Part shown: positions 51,464-60,460 of the stretch, piece by piece
How positions within the stretch are numbered: the stretch's first letter is position 1
How the letters are laid out: each line of letters begins with the position of its first letter
Assembly (NCBI RefSeq): GCF_900635955.1
Contig: NZ_LR134201.1
Location: 1,240,001 to 1,304,000, forward strand
Reading direction: 5' to 3'
Source: Cedecea lapagei
GTDB lineage: Bacteria > Pseudomonadota > Gammaproteobacteria > Enterobacterales > Enterobacteriaceae
DNA: 64,000 nt
Program-made: the position numbers and the translations under genes
Notes under the pieces: generated by a model
The model's input: only the letters and a program-made list of their open reading frames with translations
Databases searched by the model: none
What the model was told of the DNA's origin: nothing

Positions 51464-52150
51464 ATGTTGTATGGCTTTTCTGAAGTAATTTTAAAAGGGG
51501 CTCTGGTTACGCTTGAGCTGGCGCTCGCTTCGGTGGTCCTTTCCGTGCTGATTGGGCTTGCCGGCGCTGGCGCAAAACTGTCCAAAAATCGCCCGCTGGC
51601 TTTGCTGTTCGAGGGCTATACCACGCTGATTCGCGGGGTACCGGACCTGGTGCTGATGCTGTTAATTTTCTACGGGCTGCAGATGCTGCTCAACAGCATT
51701 ACCGATGCGTTGGGTATGGCGCAGTTTGATATCGATCCGATGGTGGCGGGGATTATCACCCTTGGCTTTATCTATGGCGCCTATTTTACCGAGACCTTCC
51801 GCGGTGCCTTTCTGGCAGTGCCAAAGGGCCATATTGAGGCCGCTACCGCGTTTGGTTTTACCGGCTCTCAAACCTTCCGTCGCATTCTGTTCCCGGCCAT
51901 GATGCGCTATGCGCTGCCGGGGATCGGCAACAACTGGCAGGTTATCCTCAAGGCAACCGCGCTGGTTTCCCTGCTCGGCCTTGAAGATGTGGTGAAGGCC
52001 ACGCAGCTTGCCGGAAAAAGCACCTGGCAGCCGTTCTACTTCGCCATTGTCGCCGGGGTTATCTACCTGGTCTTTACTACGGTTTCAAACGGGGTACTGC
52101 TCTGGCTTGAACGCCGCTATTCCGTTGGCGTGAAGAGGGCGGAGCTATGA
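51464..52150 (+). CDS. hisQ: HisQ, histidine/LAO ABC transporter permease
   Basis: 228 residues with five membrane helices and the EAA-type cytoplasmic loop (GHIEAATAFGFTGSQTFRRILFP). The segment TLIRGVPDLVLMLLIFYGLQ is typical of amino-acid permeases. It pairs with HisM to form the channel driven by HisP. Its stop overlaps the hisM start by four bases. Confidence 0.96.
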   Translation: MLYGFSEVILKGALVTLELALASVVLSVLIGLAGAGAKLSKNRPLALLFEGYTTLIRGVPDLVLMLLIFYGLQMLLNSITDALGMAQFDIDPMVAGIITLGFIYGAYFTETFRGAFLAVPKGHIEAATAFGFTGSQTFRRILFPAMMRYALPGIGNNWQVILKATALVSLLGLEDVVKATQLAGKSTWQPFYFAIVAGVIYLVFTTVSNGVLLWLERRYSVGVKRAEL

Positions 52151-52860
52151 TCGATATTATTCACGACTACTGGCAGTCGCTGCTGTGGACCGACGGCTAC
52201 CGCTTTACGGGCGTGGCGATTACGCTCTGGCTGCTGATTTTGTCGGTGGTGATGGGCGGAATTCTGGCGCTGTTCCTCGCCATCGGGCGAGTCTCCAGCA
52301 ACAAGTTTATTGCGTTCCCCATCTGGCTATTTACCTACATTTTTCGCGGTACGCCGCTCTACGTGCAGCTGCTGGTTTTCTATTCCGGCATGTACACGCT
52401 GGAGATCGTCAAAGGTACGGAGCTGCTGAACGCTTTCTTCCGCAGCGGTCTCAACTGTACCGTGCTGGCGCTGACCCTGAACACCTGCGCCTATACCACG
52501 GAGATTTTCGCCGGCGCCATTCGCTCGGTGCCTCATGGTGATATTGAGGCGGCGCGAGCCTACGGCTTTTCAAAAGTGAAAATGTACCGCTGTATTATTT
52601 TGCCTTCCGCGCTGCGTATTGCGCTTCCGGCGTACAGCAACGAAGTGATCCTGATGCTGCACTCCACGGCGCTGGCCTTTACCGCCACGGTGCCGGATCT
52701 GCTCAAGATTGCCCGTGATATCAACTCCGCAACCTACCAGCCGTTTACCGCGTTTGGCATCGCGGCCGTGCTGTATTTGATTATCTCTTATGCGCTGATA
52801 AGCCTGTTCCGCAAAGCGGAAAAACGCTGGCTGCAGCACGTTAAACCCGCTTCGCACTGA
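52147..52860 (+). CDS. hisM: HisM, histidine/LAO ABC transporter permease
   Basis: 237 residues, the second permease, with FRGTPLYVQLLVFYSGMYTLE and the EAA loop GDIEAARAYGFSKVKMYRCIILP. Coupled to hisQ by an ATGA overlap, and ten bases before hisP. Length and sequence match E. coli HisM. Confidence 0.96.
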   Translation: MIDIIHDYWQSLLWTDGYRFTGVAITLWLLILSVVMGGILALFLAIGRVSSNKFIAFPIWLFTYIFRGTPLYVQLLVFYSGMYTLEIVKGTELLNAFFRSGLNCTVLALTLNTCAYTTEIFAGAIRSVPHGDIEAARAYGFSKVKMYRCIILPSALRIALPAYSNEVILMLHSTALAFTATVPDLLKIARDINSATYQPFTAFGIAAVLYLIISYALISLFRKAEKRWLQHVKPASH

Positions 52861-52870
52861 GTGACTTCTG

Positions 52871-53644
52871 ATGGCTGAAATTAAATTAAACGTAACGGAT
52901 CTGCACAAACGCTACGGCGAACATGAAGTGCTCAAAGGGGTGTCTCTGAAGGCTAACGCCGGGGATGTTATCAGCATCATCGGTTCATCTGGCTCTGGCA
53001 AAAGTACCTTTTTGCGCTGCATTAACTTCCTCGAAAAACCGAGCGAAGGCACGATTGTGGTCAGCAACCAGAACATTAATCTGGTGCGGGATAAAGACGG
53101 CCAGCTTAAAGTGGCCGATAAAAACCAGCTGCGCCTGCTGCGCACCCGGCTGACGATGGTATTCCAGCACTTCAACCTGTGGAGCCACATGACGGTGTTG
53201 GAAAACGTGATGGAAGCGCCCATTCAGGTGCTGGGGTTGAGCAAGCAGGAGTCAAAAGAACGAGCGATTAAATATCTTGCGAAGGTCGGCATCGACGAAC
53301 GTCAGTACGTCAAATATCCGGTGCATCTCTCCGGCGGCCAGCAGCAGCGTGTGTCTATAGCCCGCGCTCTGGCAATGGAGCCGGAAGTACTGCTGTTTGA
53401 TGAGCCAACCTCGGCGCTTGACCCGGAGCTGGTGGGTGAAGTATTGCGCATTATGCAGAAGCTGGCGGAAGAGGGGAAAACGATGGTCGTTGTAACCCAC
53501 GAGATGGACTTTGCCCGTCACGTCTCCAGCCACGTTATCTTCCTGCATCAGGGGCGCATTGAAGAGGAAGGGCCACCTGCCGAGCTGTTTGGCAGCCCGA
53601 AGAGCGCCCGCCTGCAGCAGTTCCTTTCAGGATCGCTGAAGTAA
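52871..53644 (+). CDS. hisP: HisP, histidine/LAO ABC transporter ATPase
   Basis: 257 residues, as E. coli HisP. Walker A is GSSGSGKST at residues 38-46, the signature is LSGGQQQRVSIARAL, Walker B is VLLFDEPTSALD and the switch histidine is in VVTHEMDFAR. It energises uptake of histidine, arginine, lysine and ornithine through HisQM with HisJ or ArgT. It is the last gene of the operon and is followed by repeat copy 6. Confidence 0.97.
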   Translation: MAEIKLNVTDLHKRYGEHEVLKGVSLKANAGDVISIIGSSGSGKSTFLRCINFLEKPSEGTIVVSNQNINLVRDKDGQLKVADKNQLRLLRTRLTMVFQHFNLWSHMTVLENVMEAPIQVLGLSKQESKERAIKYLAKVGIDERQYVKYPVHLSGGQQQRVSIARALAMEPEVLLFDEPTSALDPELVGEVLRIMQKLAEEGKTMVVVTHEMDFARHVSSHVIFLHQGRIEEEGPPAELFGSPKSARLQQFLSGSLK

Positions 53645-53670
53645 TCCCTCCCCTCAGGGAATTTAGGGTT

Positions 53671-53709
53671 TCCCCCTCTCCCTCCTGGAGAGGGCCGGGG
53701 TGAGGGTGA
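53671..53709. repeat. Palindromic interspersed repeat, copy 6 (hisP/regulator)
   Basis: CCCCCTCTCCCTCC with GGAGAGGGCCGGGGTGAGGG, between convergent hisP and the polyol regulator gene. It marks the left edge of the inserted polyol operon. Confidence 0.7.
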
Positions 53710-53717
53710 AGAACGCA

Positions 53718-54668
53718 TCACTCCTCGCCCAGCAACCTCACCGCCGTACTCTCATCCGTTACCAGGCCTGACATCCAGCGGCCGATCAATGCCGCTTTGA
53801 CGGCGGTAAACTTCCGCTCTCCACCGGAGAAAGCGATGATCTTACGTGGGTTATCGCTTTGCAGCGGCACGCTGGTCAGCAGGGCATCCAGCTCGCTGTA
53901 TATGCGCTGGCCGCCGTGGTCGAAGAAATGCCCCAGCATTTCACCGGCAACGCCCCGGTCGTGCAGCATTTTGACCTGCTCGTCGGTAATAAAGCCCTCG
54001 GCGTTCAGCGGGCAGCCGATATCCACCTCGCCAACGCCGAGAAACGCAACGTTGGCCGCCAGCGCTCGATCTGCCACTCGCTGGTACACTTTATGACGAC
54101 ACCACATGTCGCGGTCTTCTTCGCTGTCGGCATATAGCGGAGCGGGGATGAAAAAGTATTTTCCCTGCATTTTTTCCGCCATTTTGAGCGGCATATCATA
54201 GCGCGTACCCGAGTCATCACGCGCAATTGCCCCTATCATCGAAACGCAGTGGTGCTGCGGACGTTCGACCCAGGGAAGCACGTCAATTATCGAGCGCAGC
54301 GTTTTCCCCGATCCAATGCCAAAGACCTGAGGCTGCTCGTCGGCGATAAACTGCGACATCACCTCGGCACCTTCCACCGCCAGCATCTGCTGGATGGCGT
54401 CGTCGTCCAGTCCTTCAGAAGGCACCACGCGGCAGACTTCCAGACCAAAACGTTCACGGACCTGCTGCGCCAGCTTCAGGCAACGGGCGACCGGATGGGC
54501 GATTTTCACCGTCACCATTCCCTGTTCGCGGGCGGAAGAAACCAGCCGCTGGGCGACCTGCCGTGAAATCCCCAGCTCGCGGGCAATATCCTGCTGCGTC
54601 ATCCCCGCCACGTAATACATCCAGGCGACTCGCGCGGCTTGTTCCTGTTTTTTCTCTTCTCTGCTCAT
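53718..54668 (-). CDS. SorC/DeoR-type sugar-binding transcriptional regulator of the polyol operon (DalR-like)
   Basis: 316 residues. The N-terminal helix-turn-helix reads MTQQDIARELGISRQVAQRLVSSAREQG (about residues 23-50). The rest is the SorC sugar-phosphate-binding domain with FGIGSGKTLRSIIDVLPW, FLGVGEVD and the late FSGGERKFTAVKAALIG. It is divergent from the dehydrogenase gene, so it probably controls that operon and itself. Two inverted 20-base operator candidates lie in the gap. The Klebsiella D-arabinitol locus has the same arrangement with dalR; the name is inferred from context. Confidence 0.82.
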   Translation of the reverse strand: MSREEKKQEQAARVAWMYYVAGMTQQDIARELGISRQVAQRLVSSAREQGMVTVKIAHPVARCLKLAQQVRERFGLEVCRVVPSEGLDDDAIQQMLAVEGAEVMSQFIADEQPQVFGIGSGKTLRSIIDVLPWVERPQHHCVSMIGAIARDDSGTRYDMPLKMAEKMQGKYFFIPAPLYADSEEDRDMWCRHKVYQRVADRALAANVAFLGVGEVDIGCPLNAEGFITDEQVKMLHDRGVAGEMLGHFFDHGGQRIYSELDALLTSVPLQSDNPRKIIAFSGGERKFTAVKAALIGRWMSGLVTDESTAVRLLGEE

Positions 54669-54735
54669 GGCGACACCTTATGACTCTTTGAAACGCATTC
54701 TACTCTTCGCCTGCTTTGTTGGTAATTGGGCAAAA

Positions 54736-54838
54736 GTCATTTTTATGGGCAAATGTTGTCGATGTGAGTTTGATCTCAGAAAGAGGGCACCCGCCGCCAC
54801 TAGACTACAACAAACGGGCAAATGCCCATGAAAATGAC
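54736..54838. promoter_or_regulatory. Pair of inverted operator-like repeats for the polyol regulator
   Basis: A 20-base element at 54736-54755 (core TTTTTATGGGCAAATG) is repeated in inverted orientation at 54819-54838 (CAAATGCCCATGAAAA), with 17 of 20 positions identical and 63 bases between. They flank the likely promoters of the divergent regulator and dehydrogenase genes and fit a SorC-family tetramer binding two sites. Confidence 0.6.
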
Positions 54839-54861
54839 AAATGCTTAATTTGAGGTGGATT

Positions 54862-56256
54862 ATGACGACGAAATCGGTATGGATGCATATTGGCGCGGGC
54901 TCTTTCCATCGTGCTCACCAGGCGTGGTATCTCAATCAGCTGATACAGCAGGGCGACGACGGCTGGAGTATTTCGCTGGGCAACATACGTAACGATGCCG
55001 GCGAGCTGCTGGCCCAGCTTGAGGCGCAGCGCGGCGAATACGTGCTGGAAACCGTCACTCCAAAAGGCGAGCGTACCTACGAAAAGATCTCCTCCATCCG
55101 CAAAGTGCTGCCGTGGGACAGAGAGATTACAGCCCTGGTTGAAGAGGGCGCAAAGGCATCGACCCGCGTGATTGCCTTCACCGTGACCGAAGCCGGGTAT
55201 TACCTGACGCCGCAGCACGAGCTGGACGTTAATCAGGCGGACGTTAAAACCGATCTTGCAGGAGGCATTACTACGCTTTACGGCGCGCTCAGCCGCATTC
55301 TGCATCAGCGTATGAGCAACGGCGGTGAGCCGGTAACGCTGCTTAACTGCGATAACCTGCGCCACAACGGCGAACGTTTCCGCCACGGTTTCCTTTCATT
55401 CCTTAAGGCGAAGGGCGACCACGCTCTGTTCGACTGGGTGACTACCCACACCGTTTCGCCTAATACCATGGTTGACCGTATTACCCCTCGCCCTACGGCG
55501 GACATTGCCCCCCGGGTTAAAGCTGCTACCGGATTCGACGACAAAGTGCCGGTGATGGGGGAGTCCTTTATCCAGTGGGTTATCGAGGACGACTTTATCA
55601 ACGGCCGCCCGCTGCTTGAGAACGCTGGCGTCGAAATGGTGAAATCCGTGCTGCCGTATGAAGAGGCAAAAATCCGTATTCTGAACGCCAGCCACAGCTG
55701 CATTGCCTGGGCGGGCACGCTAACCGGCCTGAGCTACATTGATGAAAGCACCGTGCAGCAGCCGATTAAGCAGATGGCATGGGACTACGTCACGGAGGAT
55801 GTCATTCCTTCGCTGTCACCAAGCCCGCTGGATCTGACCGAGTATCGCGATGTTGTGCTGGCCCGCTTTAGCAATCCGTATATCAAAGATACTAACCAGC
55901 GCGTTGCTGCCGACGGCCTGTCCAAGATCCCTGGCTTTATCACTCCAACATTGATTGAGTGCTACCAGCGGGGTGAGGAGCCTGCGGCCACGGCGGTTCT
56001 GCCCGCGCTGTTCTTCCTGTTCCTGCAGCGCTGGGCGCAGGGCCAGCTGCCTTACCAGTACCAGGACGGAGTCATGCAGGACGATGCTATTCGTGCATTG
56101 TTCGCTTCTCATGAGCCGCTCAAGGCCTTTGTCAGCGATGAAACCTTGTTTGCCGAACTCGCACATTCCTCAGCTTTCTATGAGCTGATGGAGCGTACCG
56201 TTGCTCGCCTGGAGGCGTGGATAGCATCTCCGCAGCAGCCGCTGGCGACAGCTTAA
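54862..56256 (+). CDS. dalD: D-arabinitol 4-dehydrogenase (mannitol dehydrogenase family)
   Basis: 464 residues from the ATG at 54862, preceded by GAGGTGG; an ATG 21 bases earlier is in frame but has no ribosome binding site. The start HIGAGSFHRAHQAWYLNQLI, LLNCDNLRHNGERF and the catalytic region YEEAKIRILNASHSCIAWAG are typical of the polyol-specific long-chain dehydrogenases and follow Klebsiella DalD. It oxidises D-arabinitol to D-xylulose with NAD. The xylulokinase downstream supports this over a mannitol enzyme. The assignment is by similarity recalled from memory. Confidence 0.85.
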   Translation: MTTKSVWMHIGAGSFHRAHQAWYLNQLIQQGDDGWSISLGNIRNDAGELLAQLEAQRGEYVLETVTPKGERTYEKISSIRKVLPWDREITALVEEGAKASTRVIAFTVTEAGYYLTPQHELDVNQADVKTDLAGGITTLYGALSRILHQRMSNGGEPVTLLNCDNLRHNGERFRHGFLSFLKAKGDHALFDWVTTHTVSPNTMVDRITPRPTADIAPRVKAATGFDDKVPVMGESFIQWVIEDDFINGRPLLENAGVEMVKSVLPYEEAKIRILNASHSCIAWAGTLTGLSYIDESTVQQPIKQMAWDYVTEDVIPSLSPSPLDLTEYRDVVLARFSNPYIKDTNQRVAADGLSKIPGFITPTLIECYQRGEEPAATAVLPALFFLFLQRWAQGQLPYQYQDGVMQDDAIRALFASHEPLKAFVSDETLFAELAHSSAFYELMERTVARLEAWIASPQQPLATA

Positions 56257-56265
56257 GGAGGCGCT

Positions 56266-57732
56266 ATGTATCTTGGAATCGATATCGGCACCTCTGAGCT
56301 AAAGGCGCTGCTCATTGACGGACAGGGCGAAATTCAGGGCTCTGCCCACGCGGCATTGACCGTTCAGCGTCCGTATCCACACTGGGCTGAACAGGATCCT
56401 GAGGCCTGGTGGCAGGCGACGCAGCAGGTCATTTCTACCCTGCGCCAGCAACTACCTGATGCCTGGGCGCAGATCCGCGCGATTGGCCTGTCCGGGCAGA
56501 TGCACGGTGCGGTGCTGCTGGACGATGAGGGTAAGGTGCTGCGCCCATGCATTCTGTGGAACGACACTCGCAGCGCGCAACAATGTTCCCAGCTCACGGA
56601 AGAACATCCGGAATTTCTGACCATCAGCGGCAACCTGGTGATGCCCGGTTTTACAGCCCCGAAGCTGCGCTGGGTGGCAGAGCACGAGCCGGAAATATTT
56701 TCCCGCGTGTCCAAAATATTGCTGCCGAAAGACTACCTGCGCTGGAGGCTGAGCGGTGAGTTTGTCTCTGAGCCGTCAGACGCTGCCGGCACGCTGTGGC
56801 TGGACGTGGCGAAGCGCGACTGGTCAGATAAACTGCTGGCCGCGACCGGGCTAGCGCGCGGCCATATGCCGAGCCTGGTGGAGGGCAGTGAAGTCAGTGC
56901 CGTTTTGCACTCAGCCCTGGCAACCGAGTGGGGGCTCAGCTCCGGCGTCAAAATCGCCGGTGGCGGCGGCGATAATGCTACCTCTGCCGTTGGCGTTGGC
57001 GCGGTGAATAATGGCGACGCGTTTATTTCGCTCGGCACGTCAGGCGTTATCTTCGTGGTAAACGACGAGCTGCAAACCCGTCCTGAATCCGGCGTTCATG
57101 CCTTTTGCCACGCGTTGCCTCAGCGCTGGCACCAGATGAGCGTGATGCTTAGCGCCGCCAGCTGCCTGCGCTGGGTGTGTAATCTGCTGTCGGTTACTGA
57201 AAGCCAGCTCATGGAAGAGATGGCAGGGCTTAGCGACGAGCAGAAAAAGCATGCCCCGGTTTTCCTGCCTTATCTTTCAGGCGAGCGTACGCCCCATAAC
57301 GATGCTCACGCCATGGGGAGCTTCTTTGCGTTAAACCATGAAACCAACCGCGCCTTATTAGGGTATTCGGTGATTGAGGGCGTGACCTTTGGCCTGGCGG
57401 ACGGTATGGCCGTGCTGGAGACGTCCCGCAGCCAGATTACCCAATGCAGCCTGACCGGTGGAGGCGCCCGCAGCGCTATCTGGGCGCAACTGATTGCCGA
57501 CGTGCTGGATGTGCCGATTGTGACGCATCCGGCCAGCTCTTCCGGCGCGCTCGGCGCAGCTCGCCTTGGCTGGCTGGCCGACGGCGGTGTGGAAGAAGTG
57601 GTTTGCCGCAAGCCTCCCGTCCAGCAGCGCTTCACGCCGCGCAAAGCCTTGCAAAACGTGCTGCAGCAGCGTTTGTCCGTGTTCCACCTGCTTTACCAAC
57701 AACAAAAAGCGGCTCGTAAGCTGCTGCCCTGA
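56266..57732 (+). CDS. dalK: Xylulokinase (FGGY family)
   Basis: 488 residues: MYLGIDIGTSELKALLIDGQG phosphate loop, GLSGQMHGAVLLD, ILWNDTRSAQQC and, in the second lobe, SLGTSGVIFVVNDE and the ADP motif LTGGGARSAIWAQLIADVL. These identify a D-xylulose kinase of the XylB type. It phosphorylates the D-xylulose made by the dehydrogenase to xylulose 5-phosphate for the pentose phosphate pathway. The gene starts 9 bases after dalD (AAGGAGG), in one operon. The symbol is by analogy with Klebsiella; a xylB designation would also fit. Confidence 0.9.
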   Translation: MYLGIDIGTSELKALLIDGQGEIQGSAHAALTVQRPYPHWAEQDPEAWWQATQQVISTLRQQLPDAWAQIRAIGLSGQMHGAVLLDDEGKVLRPCILWNDTRSAQQCSQLTEEHPEFLTISGNLVMPGFTAPKLRWVAEHEPEIFSRVSKILLPKDYLRWRLSGEFVSEPSDAAGTLWLDVAKRDWSDKLLAATGLARGHMPSLVEGSEVSAVLHSALATEWGLSSGVKIAGGGGDNATSAVGVGAVNNGDAFISLGTSGVIFVVNDELQTRPESGVHAFCHALPQRWHQMSVMLSAASCLRWVCNLLSVTESQLMEEMAGLSDEQKKHAPVFLPYLSGERTPHNDAHAMGSFFALNHETNRALLGYSVIEGVTFGLADGMAVLETSRSQITQCSLTGGGARSAIWAQLIADVLDVPIVTHPASSSGALGAARLGWLADGGVEEVVCRKPPVQQRFTPRKALQNVLQQRLSVFHLLYQQQKAARKLLP

Positions 57733-57795
57733 CTGCCTTCCCGGCGGCTTTTCCGTCGCCGGGAACCCCTGTACCCGTGAACGAGGAAGAGTGTG

Positions 57796-59073
57796 ATGCA
57801 ATCTAAACACTACTGGTTTGGTTTACCCAAACATCTGCTGTGGGGATTTATCGCCATCGCTATTTTTATGAGCGGCGATGGTTTTGAGATGGCGTTTTTG
57901 TCTAAGCACATTACCGATATGGGCTTCACGCCCGCGCAATCGGCGATGGTGTTTACTATGTACGGCCTTGCGGCAGGGCTTGCGGCATGGGCTTCCGGCG
58001 TCGTGGCTGAGCTTATCACCCCGCAAAAAGCGATGCTCATTGGCTTTGTCACCTGGGTTGTGATGCACGCATTGTTTATGACGCTTGGACTCGGGATGCA
58101 CAACTACACGCTGATGCTGCTGTTCTACGGCATTCGTGGCCTGGCCTATCCGCTATTTATCTACTCCTTCATGCTGATGCTGGTGCAGGTCGTACCGCGT
58201 GAGAGGCTGGCGGCGGCGACCGGCTGGTTCTGGGCTATGTACTCTATCGGGATTGGCGTGGTGGGGAGTTATCTGCCAAGCCTGACTATCCCGGCATTTG
58301 GCGAAACGGGCACGCTGTGGATGGCCATCGCGTGGGTAATGTGCGGTGGGCTTATCGCCTTCTTCAGCCTACGCAATGTGCCGGTTGACCGCTCGCGCGT
58401 TAATCTGCCGTTGCGCGAGAAAATGACGGAGATGTCGCGGGCGGTAACCATTCTGTTTAGTAACCGGGATGTGTTTTATGCCTGCCTGATCCGCATCATC
58501 AACACGTTGTCGCTGTTTGGCTTTGCGATTGTGATGCCGCTGCTGTTTGTTGATCGCCTTGGCTTCACGATTTCTGAATGGCTGCAGATTTGGGCGGTGT
58601 TCTTCTTTGTGACCATTTTCACCAATATTTTTTGGGGCATTATGGGGGAGTACATCGGCTGGATCCGCCAGGTACGCTGGTTCGGCTGTTTAGGCATGGC
58701 GATTTCCAGCCTGACATTCTACTACCTGCCCGTGTGGGTAGGGCATAACTTCTGGGTTGCGCTGATCCCGGCGGTCATGCTCGGCACCTTCGTTGCGGCG
58801 TTTGTGCCGATGACGGCGGTGTTTCCAACGCTGGAGCCGCATCACCGTGGGGCGGCCATTTCTATTTATAACCTGTCGGCGGGGATGAGCAACTTTGTGG
58901 CGCCGGCTATCGCCTCGCTGATCCTGCCGTTCTTCGACATTGTGGGCGTGGTATGGGCCTATACCGGGCTTTATCTGTTTGCGGGCGTGCTGACGTTTAT
59001 TATTAAGGTCCCGCAGCCAAAACGGCTGAAGAGGAAAACAGCCGCAGGGGAAATGAGCACCGCGGAGCAGTAA
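57796..59073 (+). CDS. dalT: MFS polyol permease (DalT/RbtT-like)
   Basis: 425 residues with 12 predicted membrane helices; starts at the ATG 57796 after GAGGAAGAG. FIAIAIFMSGDGFEMAFLSK and the block GLAYPLFIYSFMLMLVQVVPRERL resemble the D-arabinitol and ribitol permeases of Klebsiella. It is 63 bases after the kinase gene and ends at a terminator, closing the dal-type operon. The role in D-arabinitol uptake is inferred from context; ribitol or a related pentitol is an alternative. Confidence 0.85.
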   Translation: MQSKHYWFGLPKHLLWGFIAIAIFMSGDGFEMAFLSKHITDMGFTPAQSAMVFTMYGLAAGLAAWASGVVAELITPQKAMLIGFVTWVVMHALFMTLGLGMHNYTLMLLFYGIRGLAYPLFIYSFMLMLVQVVPRERLAAATGWFWAMYSIGIGVVGSYLPSLTIPAFGETGTLWMAIAWVMCGGLIAFFSLRNVPVDRSRVNLPLREKMTEMSRAVTILFSNRDVFYACLIRIINTLSLFGFAIVMPLLFVDRLGFTISEWLQIWAVFFFVTIFTNIFWGIMGEYIGWIRQVRWFGCLGMAISSLTFYYLPVWVGHNFWVALIPAVMLGTFVAAFVPMTAVFPTLEPHHRGAAISIYNLSAGMSNFVAPAIASLILPFFDIVGVVWAYTGLYLFAGVLTFIIKVPQPKRLKRKTAAGEMSTAEQ

Positions 59074-59080
59074 AATAAAA

Positions 59081-59106
59081 AGCCGGGCGTTAACCCCGGC
59101 TTCTTG
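59081..59106. terminator. Terminator between the polyol permease gene and yfcH
   Basis: Stem AGCCGGG/CCCGGCT followed by TTCTT on the plus strand and preceded by an A-rich run, so it can act on both convergent genes. Confidence 0.75.
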
Positions 59107-59109
59107 CTA

Positions 59110-60003
59110 TCAGCGAATCACATCAGCCAGCGCTTCGTCTAAGTCGAACCAGCGGAAGCCAAAGCCCGACTCTTCAAGGCGCTTAGGCAGCGCCCGCTGC
59201 CCGCCAAGGACTAACACAGAAGATTCCCCCATCAGCAGACGAATCGCCGTAGCCGGAGCGCGAAAAATAGCCGGGCGTTTAAGCGCATGGCCAAGAGCGT
59301 GGGAAAACTGCTCATTGCGAACCGGGTAAGGGGCAACCATATTAAACGGCCCGCGCAGGTCGTTATCCAGCAGCCAGAGAATGCCGTTCACCATATCGTC
59401 GATATGGATCCACGCCAGATACTGGCGGCCATTGCCTATGGGGCCGCCCAGCCCCAGCCGGAACAGCGGCAGCATTTTGGCGAGAATTCCGCCTTTTGGG
59501 GCGAGCACCACGCCGGTACGCAATAAGCAAACTCGGGTAGCTTCGCTTTGTGCGCCGCAGGCGATTTGCTCCCAGCGCGCGCAAAGCTTGTGGGTGAATT
59601 CGTTATGAGGCGGTTCATCTTCGGTAACGACCACTTCCCCGAGGTCGCCATAGTAGCCGGTGGCCGAGCCGGAAATAAACGTTTTGGGAGGCTGCTGGCT
59701 GGCCTTAAACAGCTCGACCAGCCGCTCGGTCGTTTGCCAGCGGCTCTGGCACAGGCGCTGCTTTTGCTCCTCGGTCCAGCGCTTATCGGCAATCGGCTCG
59801 CCGGCGAGGTTTATCACCGCATCAAAGGCGTCGAGATTCTGTAAGCCCTCGAATCCTTTAAGCAGCGCCACGCGTTTATCCAATCCCTTACGGGCCTTTT
59901 CCGGCGATCGCGTGATGACCGAGACTTGATGGCCCAGTTCGAGCAGACGAGTTACCAGATGGCGGCCGATCAATCCGCTGCCGCCGGTCACCAGGATTTC
60001 CAT
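59110..60003 (-). CDS. yfcH: YfcH, NAD-dependent epimerase/SDR39U1-type protein
   Basis: 297 residues, the E. coli length, with the Rossmann motif TGGSGLIGRHLVTRLLELG near the N-terminus and the conserved INLAGEPIADKRWTEEQKQ and GSATGYYGDLGEVVVTE blocks. It is an atypical short-chain dehydrogenase with a C-terminal DUF1731 domain; its substrate is unknown. It lies downstream of folX in the same direction as in E. coli. Confidence 0.95.
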   Translation of the reverse strand: MEILVTGGSGLIGRHLVTRLLELGHQVSVITRSPEKARKGLDKRVALLKGFEGLQNLDAFDAVINLAGEPIADKRWTEEQKQRLCQSRWQTTERLVELFKASQQPPKTFISGSATGYYGDLGEVVVTEDEPPHNEFTHKLCARWEQIACGAQSEATRVCLLRTGVVLAPKGGILAKMLPLFRLGLGGPIGNGRQYLAWIHIDDMVNGILWLLDNDLRGPFNMVAPYPVRNEQFSHALGHALKRPAIFRAPATAIRLLMGESSVLVLGGQRALPKRLEESGFGFRWFDLDEALADVIR

Positions 60004-60027
60004 AACGTTTCTCCCAACAAAAAGCGC

Positions 60028-60396
60028 TTAACGCTGCCAGCTCAGGGTCATGGAGACAGAGTCGGCGTAGCGGAGCGCGTGAAGTTTATCGATCTCCACT
60101 TCAGCATATGTCACCCACGGATGAGCACATGCGATATTCAGCACATCCTGAGTTAATTTTTCCAGCAGCGAGAAGCGGTTATTCTCGACCAACTGGATAA
60201 TCTCTTTGGTGACGGTGCGGTAGTTAAGCGCATCGTTGATGTCCTCGCTGGCCCTGGCTTTGCCTGCGGGGTAGTGGAGGGCGACATTAATCACGATGTC
60301 CTGTCGATTGGCTATCTCTTCTTCTTTGATGCCAATGAAAGTACGCAGGCGCAGATTTTTAATGCGAATAATGGCGTCTGGTTGCACGGATGACAT
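60028..60396 (-). CDS. folX: FolX, dihydroneopterin triphosphate 2'-epimerase
   Basis: 122 residues from the ATG at 60396; the frame extends ten codons upstream without similarity. It matches E. coli FolX: IRIKNLRLRTFIGIKEEEIANRQ and SLLEKLTQDVL, with the same C-terminus TLSWQR. It converts dihydroneopterin triphosphate to the monapterin form, leading to tetrahydromonapterin. It has the tunnelling fold shared with FolB. Confidence 0.95.
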   Translation of the reverse strand: MSSVQPDAIIRIKNLRLRTFIGIKEEEIANRQDIVINVALHYPAGKARASEDINDALNYRTVTKEIIQLVENNRFSLLEKLTQDVLNIACAHPWVTYAEVEIDKLHALRYADSVSMTLSWQR

Positions 60397-60460
60397 TGCA
60401 GGTTCCTTATTGGTCTTTTCCCGCAACAGAATACACCAGCGCGGGAAAAAACCTGAACGA

